Assembly: GCA_016861025.1 (NCBI GenBank)
Contig: BOKO01000001.1
Span: 426,001 to 490,000 of the forward strand
Reading direction: 5' to 3'
Length of the DNA stretch: 64,000 bases
Origin: Chloroflexota bacterium
GTDB taxonomy: Bacteria > Chloroflexota > Anaerolineae > Caldilineales > Caldilineaceae
The notes below the pieces were generated by a model. The model had not been told where the DNA came from, ran no database searches, and was given only the letters and a program-made list of their open reading frames with translations. This document shows, piece by piece, positions 16,053 to 25,158 of this stretch. Position 1 is the first letter of the stretch. Each line of letters starts with the position of its first letter. Made by a program: the position numbers and the translations under genes.

Positions 16053-17715
16053 ACTTGCACACACCATTCTGCCGCGTGTTCTGTACATCGAAGACGACAT
16101 CGAATTGGCGAATCTCTTCAAGCAACAGATGGAGCAAGAGGGCTTTCTCGTCGATCTTGCTCACACCGGCGCGCAAGGACTGACCTACCTGGCGCAGCAC
16201 CCATACGAGCTGGTTGTCCTTGATTATCTTCTGCCCGAGCTCAATGGCCTTCAGGTCTTGCGCCACCTGGTCGAAAATGAACGCCATCCGCCGGCGATTA
16301 TGGTCACGTCGGAAGACGAAACAGCGATCATGGTGGAGGCGCTGCGTCTTGGCATTGCCGATATTGTGATCAGGAATGGCGAATCGAGTCGATCGGAGCA
16401 TTTGCCCAACCTGGTGAGCCGCGTTGTACGGCAATATCGCTGGCAGATGCAACGGGAATCGATTGTCGAGGACTTGTACGGCCAGAATCGCAAGCTGGCA
16501 TTGTTAAATCGCGCCACACAGATCATCACTTCCACCCTTGACGAAGAACAGATCGCCGCCCAGTTGGTGAGCAGCATCTGTGAGTTCACCGATGCAGAAG
16601 GCAGCTCTGTCTGGCTGGTCAAACCGCAGGCATCGGGCGAAGCCCGGCTGGAATGTGTGGCAATTTTCGCCAACGGCGAGCATTTTGCGCCGCGACATGT
16701 TCCGTTGAAATTGGATGAAGGCATAGCCGGATGGTCATTCAGTCAAAACGAAACAGCGATTGTCAACGATGTGGAGCGGGATACGCGTTTTTCTATTGCC
16801 AGCGATGTCAAACTAGGATTCCGCACGAAATCGCTGCTGGCGGCGCCGATGCGTGCACCCGATCGGGTGCTCGGCGTGTTGGAATTGGTCAATAAACGCA
16901 GCGGGCCGTTCACCTCCATCGATCAGACGTTGGCAGAGACGCTGGCAGGGTCAGCGGCGATCGCCATCGAGAACGCGCGTTACTTCCAAGACCTGAACCG
17001 CAACGCCGAGGAACTGCGTTTGCGCAATGAAGAACTCGACGCGTTCGCCCACACCGTTGCACATGATCTGAAGACGCCGCTGTCGATTATCACTGGATAC
17101 GCCGACATGTTGCGCGAGAATTTCGAGCTTCTGCATCCAGACGAGGCGGATCTCTACCTTAAGCAGATTGTCGATAATGGGATGCGTATGAATCACATTA
17201 TCGAATCGCTGTTGCTGCTGGCTGGTGTGCGCGGCGCTTCCAGAATTGAGATCGAGCCGGTCGACATGATGACGATTGTGCACGAATCGCTCAATCGTAT
17301 CGAATTTATGATTGCGGAACGCAAAGCTGTCATTCACCTGCCCGATAGCTGGCCCTCGGCGATGGGGTTCGCGCCGTGGCTTGAAGAAGTATGGTACAAC
17401 TATATCGTCAACGCATTGAAATATGGCGGCGAACCGCCAGAACTCACCTTTGGCTATGACTTTCCCGACGAGTTTCGCGTGCGGTTCTGGCTTAGTGACA
17501 AAGGCACAGGCATTTCAGAAGAAGACGCCGCGTCGCTATTCACTCCATCTTTGCGCTTTCCACGCGGCGACAAGCGCAAGGGATATGGACTTGGTCTCTC
17601 AATTGTCAGACGGATCGTTGAACGGCTGAATGGGACTGTCGGCGCCGCCAATCTACCCGATGGCGGGGCGATCTTCTATTTCATTCTTCCTGCGGTGGTT
17701 GGCGAAGCAGGATGA
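16015..17715 (+). CDS. Receiver-GAF-histidine kinase (N-terminal receiver)
   Basis: 566 residues, soluble. Receiver domain about 20-140 with acidic pair ED(D) 26-28 and phospho-acceptor Asp70 (LVVLDYLLPELNG). The usual KP lysine appears replaced by Arg (IVIRNG, residue 120). GAF domain about 165-320 (LDEEQIAAQLVSSICEFTDAEG). HisKA with His350 in AFAHTVAHDLKTPLSII. ATPase domain about 440-562 with EVWYNYIVNALKYG, DKGTGI and KGYGLGLSIVRRIVERLNG. Receiver-first kinases usually take a phosphoryl signal or a scaffold cue and pass it on. The gene overlaps sbcC by 38 bases at its start and a convergent glycosyltransferase by 35 bases at its end. The alternative ATG at 16039 has its GGAG directly adjacent, so the longer start is kept. 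The partner regulator is not in the window. Confidence 0.85.
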   Translation: MAALLSLEMLQNKLAHTILPRVLYIEDDIELANLFKQQMEQEGFLVDLAHTGAQGLTYLAQHPYELVVLDYLLPELNGLQVLRHLVENERHPPAIMVTSEDETAIMVEALRLGIADIVIRNGESSRSEHLPNLVSRVVRQYRWQMQRESIVEDLYGQNRKLALLNRATQIITSTLDEEQIAAQLVSSICEFTDAEGSSVWLVKPQASGEARLECVAIFANGEHFAPRHVPLKLDEGIAGWSFSQNETAIVNDVERDTRFSIASDVKLGFRTKSLLAAPMRAPDRVLGVLELVNKRSGPFTSIDQTLAETLAGSAAIAIENARYFQDLNRNAEELRLRNEELDAFAHTVAHDLKTPLSIITGYADMLRENFELLHPDEADLYLKQIVDNGMRMNHIIESLLLLAGVRGASRIEIEPVDMMTIVHESLNRIEFMIAERKAVIHLPDSWPSAMGFAPWLEEVWYNYIVNALKYGGEPPELTFGYDFPDEFRVRFWLSDKGTGISEEDAASLFTPSLRFPRGDKRKGYGLGLSIVRRIVERLNGTVGAANLPDGGAIFYFILPAVVGEAG

Positions 17716-18448
17716 CATAAGGCATAAAGCCATAGTACCACGCCAACAACAACGCCATCCACACACCCCTCCAGCCGTCGCGCCACCCCGCCAGCGTAAT
17801 CAGACGGCGTCGAAACTCACGCAGCGGCTGCAAGATGAAATTGTGCGGCTTCGGATGGATGCTGCGTCCGGCAAGAATGCGCGCCTCGTAGGCGGCGTAG
17901 AAGCGCTGCTTGTGATGAAACTGTGTCCACGAAAGATAGTTGTAGTGAATGAGTGGATTGTTTAGATAAGCGTCCGCACCGGATAGCTCTACGATCTCGT
18001 GCACCTGACGATCAGCGACATAGCGAGCTGCGCCGCGGCGCAGCAAACGCAACTGATAGTCCGGCGAAAAGCCACCTCCGCGCATCTCACACCCTACAAT
18101 GAAGTTGCGCCGCGGAACCCAATATCCGACTGGCGAAGATGCATGACCGGCGTGATCGATCTTCTGGCGAATTTCGACCGCCAATTCGGGCGTGGCGCGT
18201 TCATCTGCATCCACGAAAAATATCCACTCTGCATCAACGGCGTCGAGCGCGGCCTGTCGTTGCGCTGCGTAGTTGTCGAAGGGGCGCTGTACGACCAGGG
18301 CGCCCGCCGCCATCGCTCGCGCCGGGGTGCCGTCGCTGCTGCCCGAATCCCAGACGATCACCGCGTCCACCCAACTGCGCAGCGACGCTACGCAGTCGGT
18401 GATGTTGTGCGCTTCGTTATAGGTCAGAATAACGGCTGCCAATTGCAT
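17681..18448 (-). CDS. GT2 glycosyltransferase, WaaE/KdtX-like
   Basis: 255 residues from the ATG at 18448 (an in-frame TTG three codons upstream is less likely). It begins MQLAAVILTYNEAHNITDCVASL, then VIVWDSGSSDGT, RQAALDAVDAEWIFFVDADERATPEL with the DxD-type metal site, and CEMRGGGFSPDYQLRLLRRG. These features match the WaaE/YibD-like GT2 subgroup that adds glucose or other sugars to surface glycans. The C-terminus has a hydrophobic segment (WMALLLAWYYGFMPYVILL) that may anchor it. Its last 35 bases overlap, in opposite direction, the receiver-GAF-kinase gene. It sits at the end of a run of minus-strand glycan genes, about 110 bases after the M28 peptidase gene. Confidence 0.86.
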   Translation of the reverse strand: MQLAAVILTYNEAHNITDCVASLRSWVDAVIVWDSGSSDGTPARAMAAGALVVQRPFDNYAAQRQAALDAVDAEWIFFVDADERATPELAVEIRQKIDHAGHASSPVGYWVPRRNFIVGCEMRGGGFSPDYQLRLLRRGAARYVADRQVHEIVELSGADAYLNNPLIHYNYLSWTQFHHKQRFYAAYEARILAGRSIHPKPHNFILQPLREFRRRLITLAGWRDGWRGVWMALLLAWYYGFMPYVILLRQPPQEE

Positions 18449-18561
18449 AATTAGCAATGCTCACGGACCCTCTGAATAAAGAATTCGCTCGATCTCACGC
18501 AATACTAAGCTCAAAATTGTAACACAATGTCGTTCAGCAGCCAGGGCACGAGACTATTGGG

Positions 18562-19518
18562 TTATTGGCTGGTCGTATGCGCAATGAACGGCAGATAGCG
18601 CAGGTTGGCGGAACGGGGCGTCGCCGTTTCCATCAAATGTTGGAGCGCCTGCACCGCGGCTCGCCCTGTGCGCTCGATTGCTGCGCGTTCTAGGGTGTCG
18701 TGGGTGTCGGACGGTCGATGATAGTGGGGACCGCAAGGGTTTCCTGGTGTGTACATACTGAACAATACAGCCGGGATGCCGTTATCGGAAAACGAGACGT
18801 GATCGCTCGATCCGCTGCGGAGTCTTTGAATTTGGTCGGCGTCCACCGGCAGCGTCTCTGCAAATTCGCGGTCGCTCTCCCCCTGATAATAAAGATGCAA
18901 TTCGTCGCCAACGCCAACGCAGTCGAAGTTGAGCATTCCCTGCGCCAGAAAGCGCACGCCAACGGGCAACTGCCTGACGAAATGGCGCGAGCCGGCCAGC
19001 CCATCTTCCTCGCCGCCGAATGCAATCAACGTGAGCGTCGGCGTCAACGGAATTGCAGCATAAAGCTGCGCCAACTCAAGCAGAACGCTGACCCCGGAAG
19101 CGTTGTCGTTTGCGCCGGGGCCGCCATAATCGAAGCCAGAAATCCGTTCAACGGTGTCATAGTGCGCACCCGCGTAGAGTACACCGTAGCCCGGCAACCC
19201 CTCGCGCGTGGCGATGACGTTCATGCCGATGAGCGAGTTGCCATAACGATAGAGGGGAAATGGTTGAATGCGCACATCGTAGCCCAGCGTCGCAAACTGC
19301 CCGGCCAGCCAGCCAGCCGAAACTTGTTCGCCCACCGAGCCGCCAGGACGGTCGCCGATCGTTTCCGATAGGTGATAGGCGTGCGCCAGCGCACGATCCG
19401 AATCGAAATCGGCAGGCTGAGGAAAATCGAGGGATTGAGCAGCAGCGGGGCTGACCAATGCGCAGAGCAGCGCAACTGTCAGCAGCAGACGGTGAGCAAC
19501 GCGATGCACCGGCGACAT
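18562..19518 (-). CDS. Secreted M28-family zinc aminopeptidase
   Basis: 318 residues with a signal peptide (LLLTVALLCALVSPAAAQS, cleavage near 28). Zinc ligands of the M28 fold are visible: His119 in GAHYDTV, Asp138 in GANDNASG, Glu170/Glu171 (GGEEDG, general base and ligand), Asp199 in NFDCVG and His near 265-267 (HYHRPSDTHD). The length is that of a bare catalytic domain. It should remove N-terminal residues from peptides outside the cell. AGGAGG lies 7 bases before the ATG. The gene is 11 bases downstream of a GT2 gene and part of the minus-strand run; a peptidase among glycan genes may process surface protein or scavenge peptides. Confidence 0.9.
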   Translation of the reverse strand: MSPVHRVAHRLLLTVALLCALVSPAAAQSLDFPQPADFDSDRALAHAYHLSETIGDRPGGSVGEQVSAGWLAGQFATLGYDVRIQPFPLYRYGNSLIGMNVIATREGLPGYGVLYAGAHYDTVERISGFDYGGPGANDNASGVSVLLELAQLYAAIPLTPTLTLIAFGGEEDGLAGSRHFVRQLPVGVRFLAQGMLNFDCVGVGDELHLYYQGESDREFAETLPVDADQIQRLRSGSSDHVSFSDNGIPAVLFSMYTPGNPCGPHYHRPSDTHDTLERAAIERTGRAAVQALQHLMETATPRSANLRYLPFIAHTTSQ

Positions 19519-19529
19519 GAGCCAGCCTC

Positions 19530-20588
19530 CTACAACCGTGCAATGGTATTGAGTGCAGCCAACGCCTCACCTGCCTCGACGCCGTCAATTTCGCCGGCTT
19601 TGAACATCCGCTCAATCCGCTGTGTTTGCCGCATCGTAGCCAGGCGCACAAATCCGCGTATCACAGCAATCTGCGTGGGCGAGTAGAGGTCGGCGTGTTT
19701 GGCGAAAAAGCGGAAGCGGCTGCGCCACAGCTGCACCTGTGCAGACCAGCGCACCTGGCGGCTGCTTTGCGCCTCGTGATGGACGATCTGTGCAGTGGGC
19801 AGCACCTGAACCGTCCAACCGGCGCGCCAAAAACGTCGGCACCAGTCCATCTCCTCGCAATACATCCAATAGCCGTCGTCCAATCCGCCGACCGCGTCGA
19901 TTGCCGCGCCGCGCACCATCATCGCCGCACCGAGCACGAAATCGACGGCGAATGGCTCGCCGCATCGCCATAATTCAGCCGGATAGCGGCCGTTCAAGCG
20001 GCTATTGAGCAGCCGATGTGCGCCGCGCATCCCGATTGGTGGGAAGAGATCGAGCAGCACCTGCACTACGCCGGGAAAGCGAAACGCGCTGTGCTGAAAA
20101 GCGCCGTCACCGTAGCGCAGGCCGGCCCCGCACACGGCGACTTGCGGGTTGCGCTCCAAAAAACTAACCATACGCGGCAATGCATCGCCCGTCACTTCGG
20201 TGTCGGGGTTGAGCAGCAGCACATAATCTGGAGAATAAAATGCGGATGACGCAGATTGGGAGGATTTTTGCGGATTTTGATCCGTGCGGATCCGTTCGAT
20301 CCGCGTCATCCGCATCCCATTGTTAAAGCCCAGCCACCGTAGTGCAGCGTTGTTGCCGCCGGTGAAGCCGAGATTTTCTGGGCTGGCGATCAAGTCTACT
20401 TCAGGAAATTCAGCCGCGATCATCGCTGCGCTGCCATCGCTGCTGGCGTTATCGACGACGATCATGCGCACGTCAAGCTGGTTGGCGGCGCGTTCGGCGG
20501 CGGCGACGACGCTGCGCAGACAGGCGCGCAATAGATCGCGCACGTTGTAAGAGACAACGATCACCCCCAGCCGTACGCGGTTGGTCAC
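19530..20588 (-). CDS. GT2 glycosyltransferase carrying an in-frame palindromic insertion
   Basis: 352 residues from a GTG at 20588 that overlaps the stop of the upstream lipoprotein gene (GTGA), so translation is coupled. GT2 landmarks are RLGVIVVSYNVRDLLRACLRSV, VVDNASSDGSAAMI, NLGFTGGNNAALRWLGF, LLLNPDTEV, LGAAMMVRGAAID and DGYWMYCEEMDWCRRF. Between ALRWLGF and the DxD-type motif lies a basic, serine-rich stretch (NNGMRMTRIERIRTDQ... SSAFYS) that the paralogues here lack or replace with a short loop. It is encoded by a palindromic repeat at 20240-20315. The frame is kept, so the protein is probably active with an enlarged loop next to the donor site. It shares architecture with the GT2 at 6648-7649 and probably adds one sugar of the surface polymer. 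Confidence 0.85.
   Translation of the reverse strand: MTNRVRLGVIVVSYNVRDLLRACLRSVVAAAERAANQLDVRMIVVDNASSDGSAAMIAAEFPEVDLIASPENLGFTGGNNAALRWLGFNNGMRMTRIERIRTDQNPQKSSQSASSAFYSPDYVLLLNPDTEVTGDALPRMVSFLERNPQVAVCGAGLRYGDGAFQHSAFRFPGVVQVLLDLFPPIGMRGAHRLLNSRLNGRYPAELWRCGEPFAVDFVLGAAMMVRGAAIDAVGGLDDGYWMYCEEMDWCRRFWRAGWTVQVLPTAQIVHHEAQSSRQVRWSAQVQLWRSRFRFFAKHADLYSPTQIAVIRGFVRLATMRQTQRIERMFKAGEIDGVEAGEALAALNTIARL
20240..20315. repeat. Palindromic repeat element inserted in a GT2 gene
   Basis: ATGCGGATGACGC (20240-20252) is the exact reverse complement of 20303-20315, and the match extends inward imperfectly (about 16 of 18). The interior repeats GATCC/GGATC and TGCGGAT words. It translates in frame to about 25-28 residues. 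Confidence 0.7.
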
Positions 20589-21904
20589 GGGACGCCTAGC
20601 TCCACGGTGATGCGGTCGATGTTGTTGTTCGCCACCTCGACGCCCTGGTGGATCAAGCCGCCCCACCAAAAGCGCGTGCCGACGGGCAGCTTCTCGTCGA
20701 GCACGATGCAGCCGCTGACCTCGCCGCGCTTGCCCGGCAGTAAATACCATTGCTCGCGCCCGTCGATCAGCCGCATCTCCAGGTCTTCCTGCCGCCCGAT
20801 CGCCCAGCGATAGGGAAAATCGACGCCGGTCGTGTCGAAGTTGATGCCGAAACGCCAGGCGCCGTCCTGCTGCAGCCAGCTTGGTTCGTCCTGTCCGATT
20901 GCCAGCGTGTTGTAGTTTTCAGCGTAGCGATATTCCTGACCGGGCCATGGCCCGCTGGTGCGGATCGGCACGGTGCTCTCATTCTCGACATACGCCTTGA
21001 AGCAAAGCTTGTCGCCGAGCGTGAGCAACACCACGCGTCCGCTCTCGCCCTGCCAGTCGATCTCGCCGCCAACAACATCGGCGCGCGGCTTGCCGCCTTC
21101 CTCGATGGTCAATGTACGCACCACGCGCACGGCGTTGCCCGCAGCGTCGCGCGCTTCACCCACCAGCTCGTATGTTCCGTCGGCTGGCGGCTCGGCATTG
21201 AGATCGACGCCGCCGTCGTAGCTGTAGTCGTGATAGCCGCGCTCGGTCGGCTTGACCAGGCCGGGCGACTCGGCGATGAAATAGCGCACGTCGGGCTTGT
21301 CGGGGTCGCGCAGAAAGAGCACAATCGACTCTACATTCTTGGTTAGATAATAGCCAATGGCGACGCGGTCATCAGCCAGACCGTCCTGGTTGGGGCGAAA
21401 CACTTCGGGCACGACGGTGAAGTTTTGCAGCTCCGGCAGCTCTGTGTCGCCGTCGCGCAACGTGATCTCTCCCGACACTGCGGCCACATTTCCGTTGTCT
21501 TCAACCGCCTCCACCACCCAACGATAGACGCCGTCGGGCAGGACGCGACTCATAATCTCGACCGGCCCGTAGCCAAAGTCAACTGTTTCGGGAATATCGA
21601 CCACCCCTCCCCACAATACGCTGTAATTGCCCGGAGATCGGCGGCGATTGTCGCGGAAATAGAACCGCTCCCCCGCTTCATTCTCGAAATAGATGCTCAC
21701 GTCGGCCGGGCGGCGCAGCGAGTAGGTGATTTCGGTCACATCGTCCAGGCCGTCGGCGTTGGGCGAAATTTCGCTTTTGGAAAAGGCAACATTGGACAAC
21801 AGCGGGCCTGCGCTGAATTCAAGTTGCCCGCAGCCGTTAATCGCAATCATAGATGCGAATATCAAAATGATAATCAGTGCAGATTGCAGGTTGTTTCGAG
21901 TCAC
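20585..21904 (-). CDS. Lipoprotein with FlgD/Ig-like repeats, function unknown
   Basis: 439 residues from a GTG at 21904, chosen because AAGGAG lies 5 bases upstream. A lipoprotein signal ends in INGC (Cys about 25). Two segments have the calcium-loop-like start seen in FlgD-type Ig repeats: SPNADGLDDVTEITYSL (about 47-63) and RPNQDGLADDRVAIGYYL. Each is followed by a DG(V/T)Y-type strand (DGVYRWVVEAVEDNGN; DGTYELVGEARDAAGN). The C-terminal third (about 290-439) is beta-rich and contains GPWPGQEYRY and GTRFWWGGLIHQG; I do not recognise it. It overlaps the following GT2 gene by 4 bases. It is probably a surface protein displayed with the polysaccharide, perhaps sugar binding. Confidence 0.6.
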   Translation of the reverse strand: MTRNNLQSALIIILIFASMIAINGCGQLEFSAGPLLSNVAFSKSEISPNADGLDDVTEITYSLRRPADVSIYFENEAGERFYFRDNRRRSPGNYSVLWGGVVDIPETVDFGYGPVEIMSRVLPDGVYRWVVEAVEDNGNVAAVSGEITLRDGDTELPELQNFTVVPEVFRPNQDGLADDRVAIGYYLTKNVESIVLFLRDPDKPDVRYFIAESPGLVKPTERGYHDYSYDGGVDLNAEPPADGTYELVGEARDAAGNAVRVVRTLTIEEGGKPRADVVGGEIDWQGESGRVVLLTLGDKLCFKAYVENESTVPIRTSGPWPGQEYRYAENYNTLAIGQDEPSWLQQDGAWRFGINFDTTGVDFPYRWAIGRQEDLEMRLIDGREQWYLLPGKRGEVSGCIVLDEKLPVGTRFWWGGLIHQGVEVANNNIDRITVELGVP

Positions 21905-21989
21905 GCTTACTCCTTCAAGCTAATGTGACAGTGTATCGCAGCCTTTCTCCGCGGACCAATTGTCTGTCCGACTGCGGTTGATGCAGTGG

Positions 21990-24005
21990 TCAGTCAATTG
22001 ACACCTCCAGCGGCCCAAATTCCACAATGGTTTTGCCATCCGTTGTGGGCAACGGTGCGGCGGCTGGATCATTGGCGTCAAAGACCCGAATGCTAAAACG
22101 ATAATTGCCGGGCGTAGGTTCGGCGGTCCCCAACCAATCGCGAGCCGCAATGTAGCCGGTGACAACTTCGCCGGGCGGCCAACGGTCAAAGGGATAGGTG
22201 TATCCGGCAAGACGGCGCTCAGGCGGAGCAGCTACGGCTGTCCCATCTTCCGTCGTCGTCGATAGCGCCATGTAGAGATCAGGCAGCTTGTCGGTTGCGC
22301 CGGGCAGCCGCTCCCAGAACAGCAAGAGGTCGCCGTTGTCGACCACTTTGTAGCCGCGCAGGATGACCACATCGCCAAAGGTTATGTCCGCTGGCGTATC
22401 GATCGGGGGCGCCAGGACAAACCGATGTTCACGAAAGCCGGTGAAGCGACGCAGCCCAAGCCCGTGAAATGTTGCGGACTGTCCCTTCTCGCGCCCGCTC
22501 AATTCGAGTTGCACGGGGGTGATGCCGTTGGGATCGACCACTTCGTCTTGCCATGTCACCAGCCACGCACCGCGCAGACCACTTTCAGCGGAAAATGCGC
22601 GGCGCAATACCTCGCCCGTCGTCGGGAAGTCGAGCACCGCATCCACGTCGAGGATCTCCAATTCGGGCAGTCGCACCGGCGTGATGTCGGGTGCATAATA
22701 TTGCCACACAGGCCAGGCATGGCCGCTGACCAGAATCACCGCTTCGTCTTCGGCGATGCGCGGGCGCAAGAACTGCGTGATCTGGCGCCAATGGTCTTTG
22801 CTGAATGACGGATTGAAGAACCAGTTGCCGACGGCGTAGGAAAAGCCGAGAATGAGCAAGAGCAGAGCCGTGCGATTGAGCAAACCGAACTGTCGAATTG
22901 TGGCTTGTGAAACGTGAATTGTAAATAGCGATGATGGGGCGTCGCGTCTGACCGCAAATCCGCCGGCCCAGATCAGCAGCAGCGCAGGCAGTGACTCCAT
23001 GACATACCGGGCGTTGAACTTGGGAATGGCTATCGCCAGCACGAGCACAGCAACGATGGGCGTCAGCAGCCAGCAGCCAGCGTAGAGCAGCAGCCGACGC
23101 GAGTCTGCGCCGCCGCGCAACAGATTGACAATCGCCAGTGCGGTCAGCGCCGCATACCCGATCAGCAACCACAGCGCTGTTTGCTCGAACACCGTCTCGC
23201 CGCTGGTGAAGGAAATCGCCACCTTTGCAATTGCTTCGTGTAGTTTAAGAGCGCCTGTCCAATAGCTGCGATCCTGACGCAACTGACTGAGGATTGCGCC
23301 AAGCCAGGGGATGTAGAGCAGCAAAATTGCTGCGCCGGCAAGAAAAAACGCCCGCAACTTTGCGGCAGCCTGTTCATTGGATTGTCGGCGTTGCACGTCT
23401 GCAACAAACGAAATCGCCAATCCAGCCAGCAGAAACATGGCGAAATAATGGGTGTAGACCGCTGCCGTTCCGGCCAAAATGAAGCCGAGCCATGCACGTC
23501 GCGAGGGTGTACGAGAATCGGCCAGGCGCACGAGGAGATACGCCGTCAGGATGGCGAGCGTCGTAAGCTGTGCATACATGCGCGCCTCCTGGCTGTAATA
23601 GACGAGCAGTGGGTGGAGCGCCGCCAGCAACGCCGCCAACACACCAGCATTATAGGAGCGACTTAATCGCAGCGCCAGCGCCGCCAGAAGCGCCGCGCCC
23701 ACTGTAGCAAACCAGGCTGAAGGAAAACGCAGCGTCCATTCACTCCAGCCAGCCAGCGCGCCCCATCCCGCTATCACATAGTAATAGAGCGGTGGCTGGA
23801 TGTCGTTTGCTGTCCATTCGGTCAGCCAGGCGGCGCCGCGCTGTGTGACGATCGCGGTGACGCCCTCGTCATACCACAGGCTTTGAAAATCAAGCCGAAA
23901 AGTCGCCAGCCCAAAAGCGATCAAGAGGACGACAATCAGTCGCGTGCGATAGCGCTGGCGAAGCGTTTGTTCGGGGGAGTTATTGGACGGCTTCACGAAT
24001 GCCAT
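21990..24005 (-). CDS. GT39/ArnT-like membrane glycosyltransferase
   Basis: 671 residues. About 10-12 membrane segments fill residues 20-450. The first extracytoplasmic loop has the key acidic pair in SLWYDEGVTA (Asp46-Glu47), followed by NDIQPPLYYYVIAGW and HPLLVYYSQEARMYAQ, the pattern of the PMT_2/GT39-GT83 family. These enzymes use polyprenyl-phosphate sugars outside the membrane. The C-terminal about 190 residues are soluble and beta-rich (FREHRFVLAPPIDTPADITFGDVVILRGYKV) and probably lie outside the cell. The ATG is 8 bases after the stop of the UPF0104 gene, so the pair is co-transcribed. Acceptor (protein or glycan) is unknown. Confidence 0.85.
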   Translation of the reverse strand: MAFVKPSNNSPEQTLRQRYRTRLIVVLLIAFGLATFRLDFQSLWYDEGVTAIVTQRGAAWLTEWTANDIQPPLYYYVIAGWGALAGWSEWTLRFPSAWFATVGAALLAALALRLSRSYNAGVLAALLAALHPLLVYYSQEARMYAQLTTLAILTAYLLVRLADSRTPSRRAWLGFILAGTAAVYTHYFAMFLLAGLAISFVADVQRRQSNEQAAAKLRAFFLAGAAILLLYIPWLGAILSQLRQDRSYWTGALKLHEAIAKVAISFTSGETVFEQTALWLLIGYAALTALAIVNLLRGGADSRRLLLYAGCWLLTPIVAVLVLAIAIPKFNARYVMESLPALLLIWAGGFAVRRDAPSSLFTIHVSQATIRQFGLLNRTALLLLILGFSYAVGNWFFNPSFSKDHWRQITQFLRPRIAEDEAVILVSGHAWPVWQYYAPDITPVRLPELEILDVDAVLDFPTTGEVLRRAFSAESGLRGAWLVTWQDEVVDPNGITPVQLELSGREKGQSATFHGLGLRRFTGFREHRFVLAPPIDTPADITFGDVVILRGYKVVDNGDLLLFWERLPGATDKLPDLYMALSTTTEDGTAVAAPPERRLAGYTYPFDRWPPGEVVTGYIAARDWLGTAEPTPGNYRFSIRVFDANDPAAAPLPTTDGKTIVEFGPLEVSID

Positions 24006-24013
24006 CTTCTACA

Positions 24014-25045
24014 TCATCCCCCTGCTGACAATCCCTCACTCAGCTTGTGTTCTGGCGCCGCTTCTGCGTCTTGCAACGGTTCTACAATGGGTGGACTATC
24101 CGGCGTCTCGGGTGTACGGTCGGGGAAGAGCGTGCTGACCCCCGCCGCAAGCAGCTCGCCCAGCATTGTCCACACGCGCATTGCCAGCGCCAATACAGTC
24201 ACACCGCCGCCGCCGATCAGCGGCGCCAGCAATAGATAGAGCGCACCTTCGCGTACGCCCAGCCCACTGGGCGTCAGAAAACTGATGAAGCCAACCGCAT
24301 AGGCGACGGGGTAGATAACGATCAGATGCGGCGCCAGCGCCCAGAGCTGCCACGGTGCATATTCGTTGATTCCAAAGGCGAGCGAGCAAAATGCTATGCC
24401 CCAGATCAACCAATCGGCAATGGCAATTGCCATCAGTGCAATTAGCGTCATGCGTGAAAGACCGATCGGCAGGCGAGGTCGCCCCATGCGGTGCAGCGCC
24501 CAGTTGACCAATTCGATCAGTAGACTCGGTCGCACAATGAAGATAATCACCGGCGCCAGCGTCAGCGCAATTAATCCCGGCGCGGCGCCAGCCAATAGTT
24601 CGGTAAGCACGCCCCAGTTGCCGGTCATCGCAAAATATGCTGCTGCGATCGGCGCCACAGCCAGGATCGTGATGATCTGATAGAGCACGACGCTGACGAG
24701 CGTGGCTTCCGGCTTGACGCCGCGGCGCTCCGATAGAATGGTGATCGACAGCGGCTGCCAGATGTTGCCGGGGATGTAACGGACGATGGCGCTGAGAAAC
24801 CAGATGCGCGCAGCGGGCAAATAGGGAAGCTGGCTGCCAACAGTGCGTAAAAGCCAGCGCCAGATCACAATCTCGACTGACCAGGCGGCCACTATCGCCC
24901 CTGCCGAGGTCGCCAGCCAGCGCAGATCGATCCGCCAGGTGTAGTTCTGCAGCTCGTCCCACTGCGACTGTAACAGAAGCGCCATGAACCCAAGCGCCAG
25001 CAACACAAAAACTGGCTGCATTCGTCGCAAAACACGCATCAACAT
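24014..25045 (-). CDS. UPF0104/LPG-synthase-type flippase-domain membrane protein
   Basis: 343 residues with about 8 membrane segments. The family landmark is the loop FLSAIVRYIPGNIWQPLSI (about 88-106), followed by EATLVSVVLYQIITILAV. GFISFLTPSGLGVREGALYLLLAPL near the end is also typical of the YbhN/AglD/MprF N-terminal domain family. The C-terminus is a soluble, acidic tail (PETPDSPPIVEPLQDAEAAPEHK). Relatives act in lipid flipping or lipid-linked sugar handling. The position directly before a GT39 gene suggests it helps supply or move the lipid-linked donor (inference). A second ATG lies two codons on. Confidence 0.85.
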   Translation of the reverse strand: MLMRVLRRMQPVFVLLALGFMALLLQSQWDELQNYTWRIDLRWLATSAGAIVAAWSVEIVIWRWLLRTVGSQLPYLPAARIWFLSAIVRYIPGNIWQPLSITILSERRGVKPEATLVSVVLYQIITILAVAPIAAAYFAMTGNWGVLTELLAGAAPGLIALTLAPVIIFIVRPSLLIELVNWALHRMGRPRLPIGLSRMTLIALMAIAIADWLIWGIAFCSLAFGINEYAPWQLWALAPHLIVIYPVAYAVGFISFLTPSGLGVREGALYLLLAPLIGGGGVTVLALAMRVWTMLGELLAAGVSTLFPDRTPETPDSPPIVEPLQDAEAAPEHKLSEGLSAGG

Positions 25046-25073
25046 AAGACTGACAGCGTATCACGCAGGCGCA

Positions 25074-25158
25074 AAAAGGGGAAATTGGGGGGGAAGATGA
25101 GGGGACTGCGAAAGGGAATAGAGATTGGAGGCTCGGAGACTGGGAGAGGGGGAGACTG
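25074..25158 (+). repeat. Purine-rich G-run tract in a divergent spacer
   Basis: Runs of 3-7 G (25078-25081, 25087-25093, 25101-25104, 25114-25116, 25142-25144, 25148-25152) with GGAG/GGAGACTGGGAG words and almost no pyrimidines. It lies between the divergent UPF0104 and acyltransferase genes and could form a G-quadruplex. Confidence 0.5.
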
